The position numbers and the translations under genes were made by a program. From contig JALWWR010000069.1 in the NCBI GenBank assembly GCA_026993045.1, positions 1-6,535 of the forward strand: a stretch of DNA of 6,535 nucleotides, given 5' to 3'. Shown piece by piece: positions 1 through 5,060 of this stretch. Below the pieces are notes generated by a model. It saw only the letters and a list, made by a program, of their open reading frames with translations. It was not told the DNA's origin and searched no databases. Every line of letters begins with the position of its first letter. Positions within the stretch are counted from its first letter, which is position 1. Source of the DNA: Thermodesulfatator sp. Its GTDB lineage: Bacteria; Desulfobacterota; Thermodesulfobacteria; Thermodesulfobacteriales; Thermodesulfobacteriaceae.

Positions 1-541
1 CCCCTACGGTCCACTTGAGCTGGGCCTGGTAGACCGTGCGGCGGGTGCTTTTTAAATCAGTGCCAGACTTGCGGAAACTAGCAAAGTCCTTCTCTCCGAT
101 GATATGGGGCAGGCAGGCCTTCATAGCTGAAAGATCGAGCTTTTCTGGTACCCACCAGGCGTAAAGCCGCCAAAGGGGATTTCGAATAGGGTGGTTATAA
201 ATCTGATAAAAATAAGTCTTGCGCTGGGCATGATACTGGGCATGGAACTTGAACTCCATCTCTTCTACCCGCAAAACGGCTATATCTTTGGGAAGAAGAG
301 CGTTTAAAGCCCGGAAAATAGTCTCTAGGTCTCTTTTACTAGTAGTGAGGAAATGGGCCACCTGGCCTAAGGCGTGCACCCCGGCGTCGGTGCGACCCGC
401 GGCTCGCAGTTTGACCTTGTGCCCCAGGATCTGTCTCAAAGTTTCTTCTAGGACTCCCTGGATAGTGGGGCCTTGTTTTTGTTTTTGCCAGCCCAAATAG
501 TTGGTCCCATCGTAAGCCAGGGTGAGCTTTATGTTCCGCAT
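1..541 (-). CDS. truA: tRNA pseudouridine synthase A (TruA), 3' end outside the window
   Basis: TruA converts uridines 38-40 in the anticodon arm of many tRNAs to pseudouridine in the cytoplasm. The 180 codons visible here show the family signature: an N-terminal YDGTNYLGWQ segment (residues 10-19), the PTIQG-VLE stretch (25-32) and the catalytic motif GRTDAGVHA (49-57), with Asp52 as the expected nucleophile. A later FHAQYHAQRKTYFYQI segment also fits the family. The frame stays open to base 2, so roughly the last 70 residues of a usual protein of about 250 residues lie beyond the edge. The ATG (541-539) directly abuts the argC stop codon (544-542) with no spacer, so it is probably the last or near-last gene of the rplM-rpsI-argC-truA operon and translated by coupling to argC. 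Nothing indicates that it is broken. Confidence 0.93.
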   Translation of the reverse strand, partial: MRNIKLTLAYDGTNYLGWQKQKQGPTIQGVLEETLRQILGHKVKLRAAGRTDAGVHALGQVAHFLTTSKRDLETIFRALNALLPKDIAVLRVEEMEFKFHAQYHAQRKTYFYQIYNHPIRNPLWRLYAWWVPEKLDLSAMKACLPHIIGEKDFASFRKSGTDLKSTRRTVYQAQLKWTVG

Positions 542-1576
542 TTAAGGGAAGACCGGACTCCGGGGCAACCCTAAGTCTTCTGGAAAACCCCACCTCAGGT
601 TCAGATTTTGAAGGGCCTGGCCGCTAGCGCCTTTTACCAGGTTGTCCAGGGCCGAAAGAAGGATCAGGCGTCCGCTGCGGGGGTCAAATTTGAGTCCCAG
701 GCGGCAAAGGTTAGTCCCCCGCACCTCCGCCACCCGGGGGGATTTCCCTGGAGGCAGGACCTCCACCATGGGTTTGGAGGCGTAATATTCTTTTAAGGCC
801 TCAAAGATTTGGGCCTCCGAGGCCTGGGGATGCACGTAAATAGTGGCTAAGATTCCTCGTTCCATGGGCACTAAATGCGGGGTGAAAAGGATGGTGACCG
901 GTTTTCCAGCGGCCTTTCCTAGCTCCACCTCCATTTCGGGAGTGTGGCGGTGGGCGGCCAGCTTGTAAGCCTTAAAATCCTCGTTTACCTCGCAAAAACT
1001 AAGACTTACTTCTCCCTTTCGGCCCGCCCCTGAGACCCCACTTTTGGCGTCGATGAGGATGTCTTCCGGGGTAATCAGTCCTTCTTTAAGGAGAGGGAGG
1101 AGGGGGAGAAGGGCCGCGGTGGGATAACAGCCCGGGTTGGCCACTAGCCGGGCCGAGGCGATGGCCTCGGCATGGATCTCGCTTAAACCATAGGCGGCCT
1201 CTTTTAAAAGTTCCGGATACCGATGCGGGGTTTCATACCATCTCTCATAGAGTTCCGGGTCCGGGATTCGGAAATCGGCGGAAAGATCGATGACCTGAAG
1301 CCCCCGTGAAAGAAGGGCGGCCGCCATCTCTTGGGCCTTTCCATGGGGAACACAAAGAAAGGCTACCTCAGCTTTTTCAGCGATCTCATCCGGTTCAGGA
1401 GGGGAGATCTCCAGATCTTGGGGATAAGGAGCGAACCCCCAGTACTCTGAAAGGCGTTTTCCAGCTTCTTTGCGAGAAGTTACACAAGTAACCTCTATTT
1501 CCGGGTGGCCCGAGGCCAGACGCAAGAGCTCCAGTCCGGTATAACCCGTGGCCCCGACTATGGCCACCCGTACCAA
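542..1576 (-). CDS. argC: N-acetyl-gamma-glutamyl-phosphate reductase (ArgC)
   Basis: ArgC catalyses the NADPH-dependent reduction of N-acetylglutamyl-5-phosphate to the semialdehyde, the third step of arginine (ornithine) synthesis. With the start chosen here the protein has 344 residues, normal for the family. It shows the nucleotide-binding glycine loop GATGYTG (residues 8-14), the catalytic Cys150 in VANPGCYPTAALLP, the conserved SGVSGAGRK stretch, and the HRHTPE segment (209-214) with the active-site histidine. I chose the TTG at 1576-1574 because GGGAGG (1588-1583) lies 6 bases before it and it gives the usual MVRVAIVGATG opening. An in-frame TTG at 1594 would add six residues (350 aa) but has no visible ribosome-binding site. 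The gene follows rpsI by 24 bases and is directly followed by truA, so a biosynthetic enzyme is carried in a ribosomal-protein operon. Confidence 0.95.
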   Translation of the reverse strand: MVRVAIVGATGYTGLELLRLASGHPEIEVTCVTSRKEAGKRLSEYWGFAPYPQDLEISPPEPDEIAEKAEVAFLCVPHGKAQEMAAALLSRGLQVIDLSADFRIPDPELYERWYETPHRYPELLKEAAYGLSEIHAEAIASARLVANPGCYPTAALLPLLPLLKEGLITPEDILIDAKSGVSGAGRKGEVSLSFCEVNEDFKAYKLAAHRHTPEMEVELGKAAGKPVTILFTPHLVPMERGILATIYVHPQASEAQIFEALKEYYASKPMVEVLPPGKSPRVAEVRGTNLCRLGLKFDPRSGRLILLSALDNLVKGASGQALQNLNLRWGFPEDLGLPRSPVFP

Positions 1577-1582
1577 AGAAGG

Positions 1583-1588
1583 CCTCCC
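1583..1588 (-). promoter_or_regulatory. Ribosome binding site that decides the argC start
   Basis: On the minus strand the bases read GGGAGG, followed by a 6-base spacer and the TTG at 1576. This supports the internal TTG over the upstream TTG at 1594, whose preceding bases (GCGTTAGACCACT) contain no purine-rich match. Confidence 0.65.
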
Positions 1589-1600
1589 GCTCAAAGTGGT

Positions 1601-2002
1601 CTAACGCTTGGAGTACTGCTGTCCGCGACGGGCCCCCCGCAGACCGTACTTCTTGCGCTCTTTGACCCGGGCGTCCCGGGTAAGAAGGCCTGCTTTTTTG
1701 AGAGGGGTGCGGAGGTCGGGATGATACTCTAGGAGGGCCTTGGTGATGCCGTGACGGATGGCTTCGGCCTGGGCGTTTTTCCCGCCCCCTTTTACCGTAC
1801 AGAAGACATCGAGCTTGCCCTCCATTCCGGTAAGACGGAAGGGCTGCTCCACGATATAACGGGCTACGATATGGTCGTAAAAATAGGCGTCGAAGTCCTG
1901 ACCATTCACTACGATTTGACCGGTGCCAGGGGCAAGCCACACCCGCGCAATGGCGGTCTTTCTCTTTCCGGTGGCGTAAAATTTCTCTCGGGCTTCAGCC
2001 AT
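1601..2002 (-). CDS. rpsI: 30S ribosomal protein S9
   Basis: S9 (uS9) is a small-subunit protein whose C-terminal tail reaches the decoding-centre P site. The 133-residue product is of typical length. It opens with the family pattern YATGKRKTAIARVWL (residues 9-23), has the central VKGGG-AQAEAIRHGI-AL region (70-89), and ends in a basic tail with KKYGLRGARRGQQYSKR; the final Ser-Lys-Arg is the hallmark of bacterial S9. The ATG is preceded by AGGAGG with a 7-base spacer (2015-2010 on the minus strand). It lies 11 bases after rplM, the standard L13-S9 pairing, and 24 bases before argC. No anomalies are seen. Confidence 0.98.
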   Translation of the reverse strand: MAEAREKFYATGKRKTAIARVWLAPGTGQIVVNGQDFDAYFYDHIVARYIVEQPFRLTGMEGKLDVFCTVKGGGKNAQAEAIRHGITKALLEYHPDLRTPLKKAGLLTRDARVKERKKYGLRGARRGQQYSKR

Positions 2003-2013
2003 CTTCCTTCCTC

Positions 2014-2457
2014 CTAAAAGCTCAAGGGTTTAGGATTTTGGGCCTGGTGGGGATGTTCCGGACCGGTATAAATTTTCAATTTCTTAAGCAGTTTCCGTCC
2101 TAAACGGTTCTTGGGAAGCATCCTCTTTACCGCCAGGCGCAGCAGTTCTTCTGGTTTTTCCTCACGCATTTGACGGGCGGTGCGGAGCTTAAGTCCTCCC
2201 ATATATCCCGAATGGCGCCAGTAGATCTTTTGATCCCATTTCTTGCCGGTAAGGCGGATCTTTTCAGCGTTTACCACCACGATAAAGTCCCCCACGTCTA
2301 CATGGGGGGTGAAATCCGGGCGATGTTTCCCTCGAAGCCGTTTGGCTATTTCACTAGCCAGGCGGCCTAAAACCTGTCCCTCGGCGTCTATCACGTACCA
2401 TTCCCGCTTAAGCTCCTCCTTACGAGCCATGGGCGTCTGCGGTGTAAAGATATCCAT
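2014..2457 (-). CDS. rplM: 50S ribosomal protein L13
   Basis: L13 (uL13) is an early-assembly protein of the large subunit. The 147-residue product shows the canonical core: [50 protein letters not shown] at about residues 19-68 (key parts [22 protein letters not shown]-like), then [14 protein letters not shown] (77-90) and [12 protein letters not shown] (109-120), ending in a [16 protein letters not shown] tail. The ATG at 2457 is preceded by a purine run (AAAGGGGG) about 9 bases upstream. An ATG ten codons in, at M10, is the alternative, but an extended N-terminus is common in thermophilic L13. It is the first gene of the minus-strand operon. L13 is reported to repress its own rplM-rpsI operon in E. 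coli; whether that applies here is unknown. Confidence 0.98.
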   Translation of the reverse strand: MDIFTPQTPMARKEELKREWYVIDAEGQVLGRLASEIAKRLRGKHRPDFTPHVDVGDFIVVVNAEKIRLTGKKWDQKIYWRHSGYMGGLKLRTARQMREEKPEELLRLAVKRMLPKNRLGRKLLKKLKIYTGPEHPHQAQNPKPLSF

Positions 2458-2520
2458 ATCTGCTCAACCCCCTTTATTAATTGCACCTTTTAAGGCTTTG
2501 TTTGCCGGATTTTCTTGGGG

Positions 2521-2534
2521 CTTGGGCCCTCAAG
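2521..2534 (-). promoter_or_regulatory. Small inverted repeat in the rplM leader
   Basis: The minus strand reads CTTGAGGGCCCAAG, whose ends pair (CTTG with CAAG, plus flanking G-C pairs). It lies about 64-77 bases before the rplM start and just downstream of the proximal candidate promoter, so it would sit at the 5' end of the leader RNA. A hairpin this short could be incidental. A role in leader-based control of L13 synthesis is inference only. Confidence 0.25.
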
Positions 2535-2544
2535 TCAGGTATAG

Positions 2545-2572
2545 CTTATATAAAGTCCATGTCCGGCCTTAA
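2545..2572 (-). promoter_or_regulatory. Candidate proximal sigma70-type promoter for rplM
   Basis: On the minus strand there is a TATAAG -10 box (2550-2545), 16 bases after a weak TTAAGG -35 box (2572-2567), in a locally A+T-rich stretch (TTTATATAAG). Initiation about 7 bases downstream would give a leader of roughly 80 bases before the rplM ATG. The -10 is good and the -35 is poor, so the assignment is tentative. Confidence 0.35.
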
Positions 2573-2600
2573 CTAAAAAACGCTCTTAGAGCTTTGTCAA
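2572..2600 (-). promoter_or_regulatory. Candidate distal promoter for rplM (consensus -35)
   Basis: The minus strand has a perfect TTGACA at 2600-2595 and, after 17 bases, TTTAGT at 2577-2572, which matches the -10 consensus at four of six positions but lacks the key second A. The -35 lies on the same bases as the -35 of the opposite-strand tRNA promoter. The imperfect palindrome GCTCTTAGAGC occupies the spacer. Confidence 0.35.
2582..2592. repeat. 11-base palindrome (mismatched centre) between divergent promoters
   Basis: GCTCTTAGAGC is symmetric except for its central base. It lies immediately upstream of the tRNA -35 box and inside the spacer of the minus-strand TTGACA promoter. The position would suit an operator, but no binding protein can be named and the size is small enough to arise by chance. 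Confidence 0.3.
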
Positions 2601-2622
2601 GGGTTTTGAGGGCCTTTACAAT
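2594..2622 (+). promoter_or_regulatory. Sigma70-type promoter of the tRNA-Gln gene
   Basis: TTGTCA (2594-2599) and TACAAT (2617-2622) each match consensus at five of six positions and are separated by the ideal 17 bases. Initiation near 2629 would give a leader of about 29 bases before the tRNA, to be removed by RNase P. This is the clearest promoter in the window. Confidence 0.7.
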
Positions 2623-2657
2623 TTCCGAGAATAAGCTAACTTTTTTATGGATTTCGT

Positions 2658-2732
2658 TCCGGGGTCGTCTAACTGGCAGGACATGGGACTTTGGCTCCCA
2701 GAATCCTGGTTCGAATCCAGGCCCCGGAACCA
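2658..2732 (+). tRNA. tRNA-Gln, anticodon TTG, CCA encoded
   Basis: The 75 bases fold as a full cloverleaf. The acceptor stem is TCCGGGG (2658-2664) with CCCCGGA (2722-2728). The D stem is GTC with GAC around a TAACTGGCAG loop (2667-2682). The anticodon stem is TGGGA with TCCCA, and its loop CTTTGGC (2689-2695) places TTG at 2691-2693, reading CAA (and CAG by wobble). The variable loop is GAAT, and the T arm is CCTGG-TTCGAAT-CCAGG (2705-2721). Discriminator A2729 is followed by a genome-encoded CCA. The TC-GTCTAACTGGCAGGAC portion is typical of bacterial tRNA-Gln. A T at 2657 could add a pair with A2729. Its 3' end is one base from the stop codon of the convergent thyX. Confidence 0.97.
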
Positions 2733-2733
2733 C

Positions 2734-3711
2734 TTATTTAATCACTTCTCCCAAAGCCTGGGCCAGTTGCCGTATCTCCCACTGGGCCTTGGGATGGCTC
2801 CGTTTTTCAATGAAATCCTTCCACACGAAATAGGGGCCAGTAGCTAAAAGGGTGGTAGAGGCCCCTTGAGGGGTAACGAATCGGGCGTCTTCTTTTTTGA
2901 TCCCTTGGGAGATTAAGTGCTGATAAGCCAAGAGCCCCCGTTCGATCTCTTTCTGGTAAAAGTCCCGGGCCTCTGGGAACATCTCAAAGGAAGGGGGGAG
3001 GACGAATTGGTCCACCCGGGTATAGCGATGCGAGCGTTGATTGAAGTTCAGCCAGGTATGTCTTACGAACTGATGGGAAAAGAGTCGTGAAAAGCCCTCC
3101 ACTATTACGGCGTACCATCCAAAGGGTTCCATGTGAGGGATTTCAATCAAAATGATCCGAGGGACAGCAAAAAGGCCGTTTCCAAGTTCCTCTTCGTAAG
3201 GGGGGAGGAGCTCTCTAAAGGGGCCTTCGAAGCGACACCGACACTCGTGTCGGGCGCTTACCTCCCAATAATAGCTCTTAAAGTCCATGAAACTGCGGTC
3301 TTCTACTCCAGGGGCGATAAGGGCCTCAAAATCCTTTTCTCCGAGAAGTTCTGCAAAATGCCTCAAGTTGAGCTGGAGTTTCCCACTTTCAGGGTCAAAC
3401 CAGGCCTTATAGAGGCTGGCTAGAAGGGAGGAAGAGGGGGTCTTTTCGGAAAGAGACCAGATTAAAGGGGAATGGGCAAAGACGCTTCCGTGCCCGGCCC
3501 GTTTGAGGCGCAAAAAAAAGGCCTTAAGTTCGGCTGGATCTCGAAAACGCTCCTCAGCAAAGAGGGAAAGGGGAGGGGTTTCGGCGTAACAAATCCGGGC
3601 CCCTAAGAAACTTAAAAAGAGGGTCTTCTTAAAGGCTAAAGGGGTGGTGTTTTTTATCTCTTCTAGAAGCCCTCGGGCCTCTTCTCGGTATATACGGCGC
3701 AAGTCTTTCAT
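2734..3711 (-). CDS. thyX: Divergent flavin-dependent thymidylate synthase (ThyX family) with an internal insertion
   Basis: ThyX methylates dUMP to dTMP using methylene-tetrahydrofolate, FAD and NADPH. At 325 residues this one is longer than the usual 220-260. Family marks: GARICYAE (37-44), GHGSVFAHS (73-81), GFSRLFSHQFVRH (206-218), the signature at 217-229, EDAR (274-277), and KR-x5-QWEIR near the end (303-314). The signature reads RHTWLNFNQRSHR against RHRxxSxNxxSxR, so the third Arg is Thr and the first Ser is Asn; Arg217, His218, Asn224, Ser227 and Arg229 remain. Arg277 and Arg304 keep the 27-residue spacing of the two conserved arginines of known ThyX. The extra length is about 100 residues (roughly 89-190) between GHGS and GFSR, which are normally close. 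The start overlaps the dut stop (ATGA), with AGGAGG six bases upstream. Family membership is clear; normal activity is inferred. Confidence 0.88.
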   Translation of the reverse strand: MKDLRRIYREEARGLLEEIKNTTPLAFKKTLFLSFLGARICYAETPPLSLFAEERFRDPAELKAFFLRLKRAGHGSVFAHSPLIWSLSEKTPSSSLLASLYKAWFDPESGKLQLNLRHFAELLGEKDFEALIAPGVEDRSFMDFKSYYWEVSARHECRCRFEGPFRELLPPYEEELGNGLFAVPRIILIEIPHMEPFGWYAVIVEGFSRLFSHQFVRHTWLNFNQRSHRYTRVDQFVLPPSFEMFPEARDFYQKEIERGLLAYQHLISQGIKKEDARFVTPQGASTTLLATGPYFVWKDFIEKRSHPKAQWEIRQLAQALGEVIK

Positions 3712-4151
3712 TTGTAACCTCCTGTGCTTCCAAACCCCCCACGGGAGACGCTCCGAGGCGGTTCAGGACATTCCTCCAGTTCTATCTCGGTGGCTGCGGG
3801 AAGCAGGACCATCTGGGCCAGCCGCTCTCCGGCCTCGATCCGTACCGGGCTCTCTTTGAGGTTTAGGACCAAGATCTTGAGTTCGTCCTCTTCCCCGCAA
3901 TAGTCAAAGTCTATAATGCCGGCGGAATGGGGAAAGACTAGGCCTTTTTTTCGGAAAAGACTAGAGCGAGGGAAGATGAAAAGGGCGTAGGGTTTTTCGG
4001 TCTGGATCACTAGTCCGGTGCGGATAAAGGTGGGCTCGCCTGGAGGCACCTCTTGGTCTTCCAAGGCGAAGAGATCAAAGCCTACGGCTCCTTCAGAGGC
4101 CCGTTCTGGAAGCCTGGCCTGGGGGTGTTTGCGCCAGACGCGTAACTTCAT
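3708..4151 (-). CDS. dut: Deoxyuridine 5'-triphosphate nucleotidohydrolase (dUTPase)
   Basis: dUTPase hydrolyses dUTP to dUMP and pyrophosphate, keeping uracil out of DNA and supplying the substrate of thymidylate synthase. The 147-residue product has all five motifs of the homotrimeric family: motif 1 GAVGFDLFA (21-29), motif 2 PRSSL (61-65), motif 3 GIIDFDYCGE (78-87) with the catalytic Asp81 and Tyr84, motif 4 RLAQ (110-113), and the C-terminal glycine-rich motif 5 RGGFGSTG (137-144). The usual Arg after the motif 3 Tyr (DYRGE) is Cys here, a mild departure. The ATG gives the standard MKLRVWRKHP-ARLPERA opening, although the nearest purine run, GAGGA, lies very close to it. The gene follows the 91-residue gene by 32 bases and overlaps thyX by 4 bases, so dUMP production and use are encoded together. 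Confidence 0.96.
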   Translation of the reverse strand: MKLRVWRKHPQARLPERASEGAVGFDLFALEDQEVPPGEPTFIRTGLVIQTEKPYALFIFPRSSLFRKKGLVFPHSAGIIDFDYCGEEDELKILVLNLKESPVRIEAGERLAQMVLLPAATEIELEECPEPPRSVSRGGFGSTGGYK

Positions 4152-4165
4152 GTCCTCTTTTTAAG

Positions 4166-4185
4166 CCTAAAGTCTCCTAAAGTCT
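4166..4185. repeat. Two-copy tandem repeat of 10 bases
   Basis: CCTAAAGTCT occurs twice in perfect tandem (4166-4175 and 4176-4185), spanning the end of the 91-residue gene (its stop codon is at 4186-4184) and most of the gap to dut. It looks like a recent slippage duplication. On the minus strand the junction creates an AGGAG string, but this is about 22 bases from the dut ATG, too far to act as its ribosome-binding site. Confidence 0.8.
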
Positions 4186-4459
4186 AGGCCTTTCTTTGGT
4201 GGGCCCAAAGCATAAAACTACGGGGAAACTCCCGAGCCAAAAGCTTTTCCGCCAGTTTGAGGACTTCGGAAGCAGAGGCCTCCTCAAAGTCGGCCTTAAA
4301 AAAGCCCCTTTCCTCAATAAAATAGCCTGACTCTCTGCGGATGATTCTAACTAGGCGATTGCGTTTTTTGCAGAGGAAATCCAGACACTCCCCTTCTTCC
4401 AAACGGGGTAAGCGCTGGGCCAGCCAACGCAGGGCCTCTTCTTTACGGATCCGGGCCAT
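4184..4459 (-). CDS. Uncharacterised 91-residue protein, first gene of the dut-thyX operon
   Basis: I do not recognise a family for this protein. It is basic and charged, with no signal peptide or membrane segment, so it is probably cytoplasmic. Residues 2-20 (RIRKEEALRWLAQRLPRL) look like an amphipathic helix. The middle, about 27-56, has alternating basic and hydrophobic residues (RNRLVRIIRRESGYFIEERGFF) suggesting beta strands. A second helix follows (SEVLKLAEKLLAREF, 62-77), and the end is FPRSFMLWAHQRKA. Two cysteines lie at 25 and 30. It is likely real: its frame is open on the same strand as dut, 32 bases upstream, and it diverges from zapB with a promoter-like region between. The ATG lacks a clear ribosome-binding site, and the promoter candidate would start the RNA almost at the ATG. 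Co-transcription with dut and thyX suggests, but does not show, a link to nucleotide metabolism. Confidence 0.75.
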   Translation of the reverse strand: MARIRKEEALRWLAQRLPRLEEGECLDFLCKKRNRLVRIIRRESGYFIEERGFFKADFEEASASEVLKLAEKLLAREFPRSFMLWAHQRKA

Positions 4460-4466
4460 AGCCCTG

Positions 4467-4494
4467 ATACTACCCCTCTTGACCGATCCCTCAA
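4467..4494 (-). promoter_or_regulatory. Candidate promoter for the 91-residue gene-dut-thyX operon
   Basis: On the minus strand TTGAGG (4494-4489) is followed after 16 bases by TAGTAT (4472-4467). Both boxes match consensus at four of six positions. Initiation about 7 bases further on falls at or next to the ATG at 4459, which would make the mRNA leaderless or nearly so. Confidence 0.4.
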
Positions 4495-4507
4495 TCCCTC
4501 ATAAGCT
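4479..4507 (+). promoter_or_regulatory. Candidate sigma70-type promoter for zapB-zapA
   Basis: TTGACC (4479-4484, five of six) and TAAGCT (4502-4507, three of six, including the first two and last positions) are spaced by 17 bases. Initiation near 4514 would place the AGGAGG ribosome-binding site at the very 5' end of the mRNA. The spacer is filled almost exactly by the ATCCCTCA tandem repeat. Confidence 0.45.
4486..4501. repeat. Two-copy tandem repeat of 8 bases in a divergent promoter region
   Basis: ATCCCTCA is present twice in perfect tandem. It sets the 17-base spacing of the plus-strand promoter and supplies the TTGAGG -35 box of the minus-strand promoter. It could be a slippage product or a two-site operator; the sequence does not decide. 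Confidence 0.75.
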
Positions 4508-4525
4508 TGTAGCAGGAGGGTGCTT

Positions 4526-4765
4526 ATGGAACTGGAAATTCAGGAGTTACGCTTACTTGAAGACCGGATCGAGAAACTGCTCCAGCTCATTGGGCGGCTT
4601 AAAGGGGAACGGGAAGAACTTCTAACCAAACTTCAGGAAAAAGAGGCCGAAAACGCTCGGCTTAGAGAAGAGCTTAACCGCAGGGAAGAAGAAAGGAGGG
4701 CCATTAAGGAACGCATCGGCACTATGATCCAAAGGCTCTCCCAATTCTCCGAGGGAGGAGAATAG
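4526..4765 (+). CDS. zapB: ZapB-like coiled-coil cell-division protein
   Basis: This 79-residue protein is almost entirely one charged coiled coil (about residues 2-72): leucines and isoleucines recur at heptad spacing among Glu, Arg and Lys, with stretches such as LLQLIGRLKGEREELLTKL. ZapB in other bacteria is a small coiled-coil protein that interacts with ZapA at the FtsZ ring and helps organise it. Assignment rests on size, composition and position directly before zapA, because coiled coils give weak homology signals; a generic coiled-coil protein is the alternative. I use the ATG at 4526, with AGGAGG (4514-4519) six bases before it. A GTG at 4520 would overlap that ribosome-binding site. 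The stop codon is one base before the zapA start, implying translational coupling. Confidence 0.8.
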   Translation: MELEIQELRLLEDRIEKLLQLIGRLKGEREELLTKLQEKEAENARLREELNRREEERRAIKERIGTMIQRLSQFSEGGE

Positions 4766-4766
4766 T

Positions 4767-5060
4767 TTGGCCAGGCTTATAGAATTCAATTTTGCTGGCA
4801 ACAGTTTTACCTTCCGGACCGAGCTTCCGGAAGAAGAAATAGAAGAAATACTGCATTTTTTGGAGGACAAAACCTCTTATCTCAAAGGCGGCCGAAATTT
4901 GTCCCCTTTGAAACAGGCGGTGCTTCTTATTTTAGAGTTGGCAGCCGAAGTGGTTCGCTTACAGAAGGAGCAGCGCCTTCTCTCGGAGAAGATAGGGAGA
5001 GAAGCGGTAAGGCTTAGCCAAACCATTGAGCAGGAATTAAAATGCCTGGGGTGTGCGTGA
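4767..5060 (+). CDS. zapA: Cell division protein ZapA
   Basis: ZapA binds FtsZ and promotes bundling of its filaments at mid-cell. The 97-residue protein has the two-part family layout: an N-terminal small beta-alpha domain (LIEFNFAGNSFTFRTELPEEEIEEILHFLEDK at residues 4-35, key parts EFNFAGNSFTFR and EEEIEEI), and a C-terminal helix (about 46-92) with the LSPLKQAVLLILELAAEVVRLQKE pattern that forms the tetrameric coiled coil. The start is TTG at 4767, with GGAGG (4754-4758) eight bases upstream. It ends in CLGCA, an unusual pair of cysteines. The last codons are part of the 6S RNA closing stem, and a possible 6S promoter lies in codons just before, so this end of the gene has a double use. 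Confidence 0.88.
   Translation: MARLIEFNFAGNSFTFRTELPEEEIEEILHFLEDKTSYLKGGRNLSPLKQAVLLILELAAEVVRLQKEQRLLSEKIGREAVRLSQTIEQELKCLGCA
5014..5043 (+). promoter_or_regulatory. Candidate 6S RNA promoter inside the end of zapA
   Basis: TAAAAT (5038-5043) matches the -10 consensus at five of six positions. A weak TTAGCC (5014-5019) lies 18 bases before it. Initiation near 5050 would fall at the outer end of the 6S closing stem. The -35 is poor and the -10 overlaps Gln-Glu-Leu-Lys codons that happen to be A-rich, so this is tentative. Confidence 0.4.

Noticed and set aside
1395..1940. 181-codon minus-strand open frame across rpsI and argC
   Set aside because: It is a shifted frame over two firmly identified genes; its low-complexity Arg/Pro/Ser product resembles nothing known.
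2482..2495. CCTTTTAAGG-like palindrome in the rplM leader
   Set aside because: It has only four base pairs with a two-base loop, too small to be a convincing regulatory or terminator hairpin.
2170..2572. Plus-strand open frames over rplM and its leader
   Set aside because: They overlap the coding region of L13 in antisense and have no ribosome-binding site or familiar sequence.
2594..2847. Plus-strand open frames running through the tRNA gene into the end of thyX
   Set aside because: They contain the tRNA cloverleaf and antisense thyX, and their peptides show no protein-like conservation.
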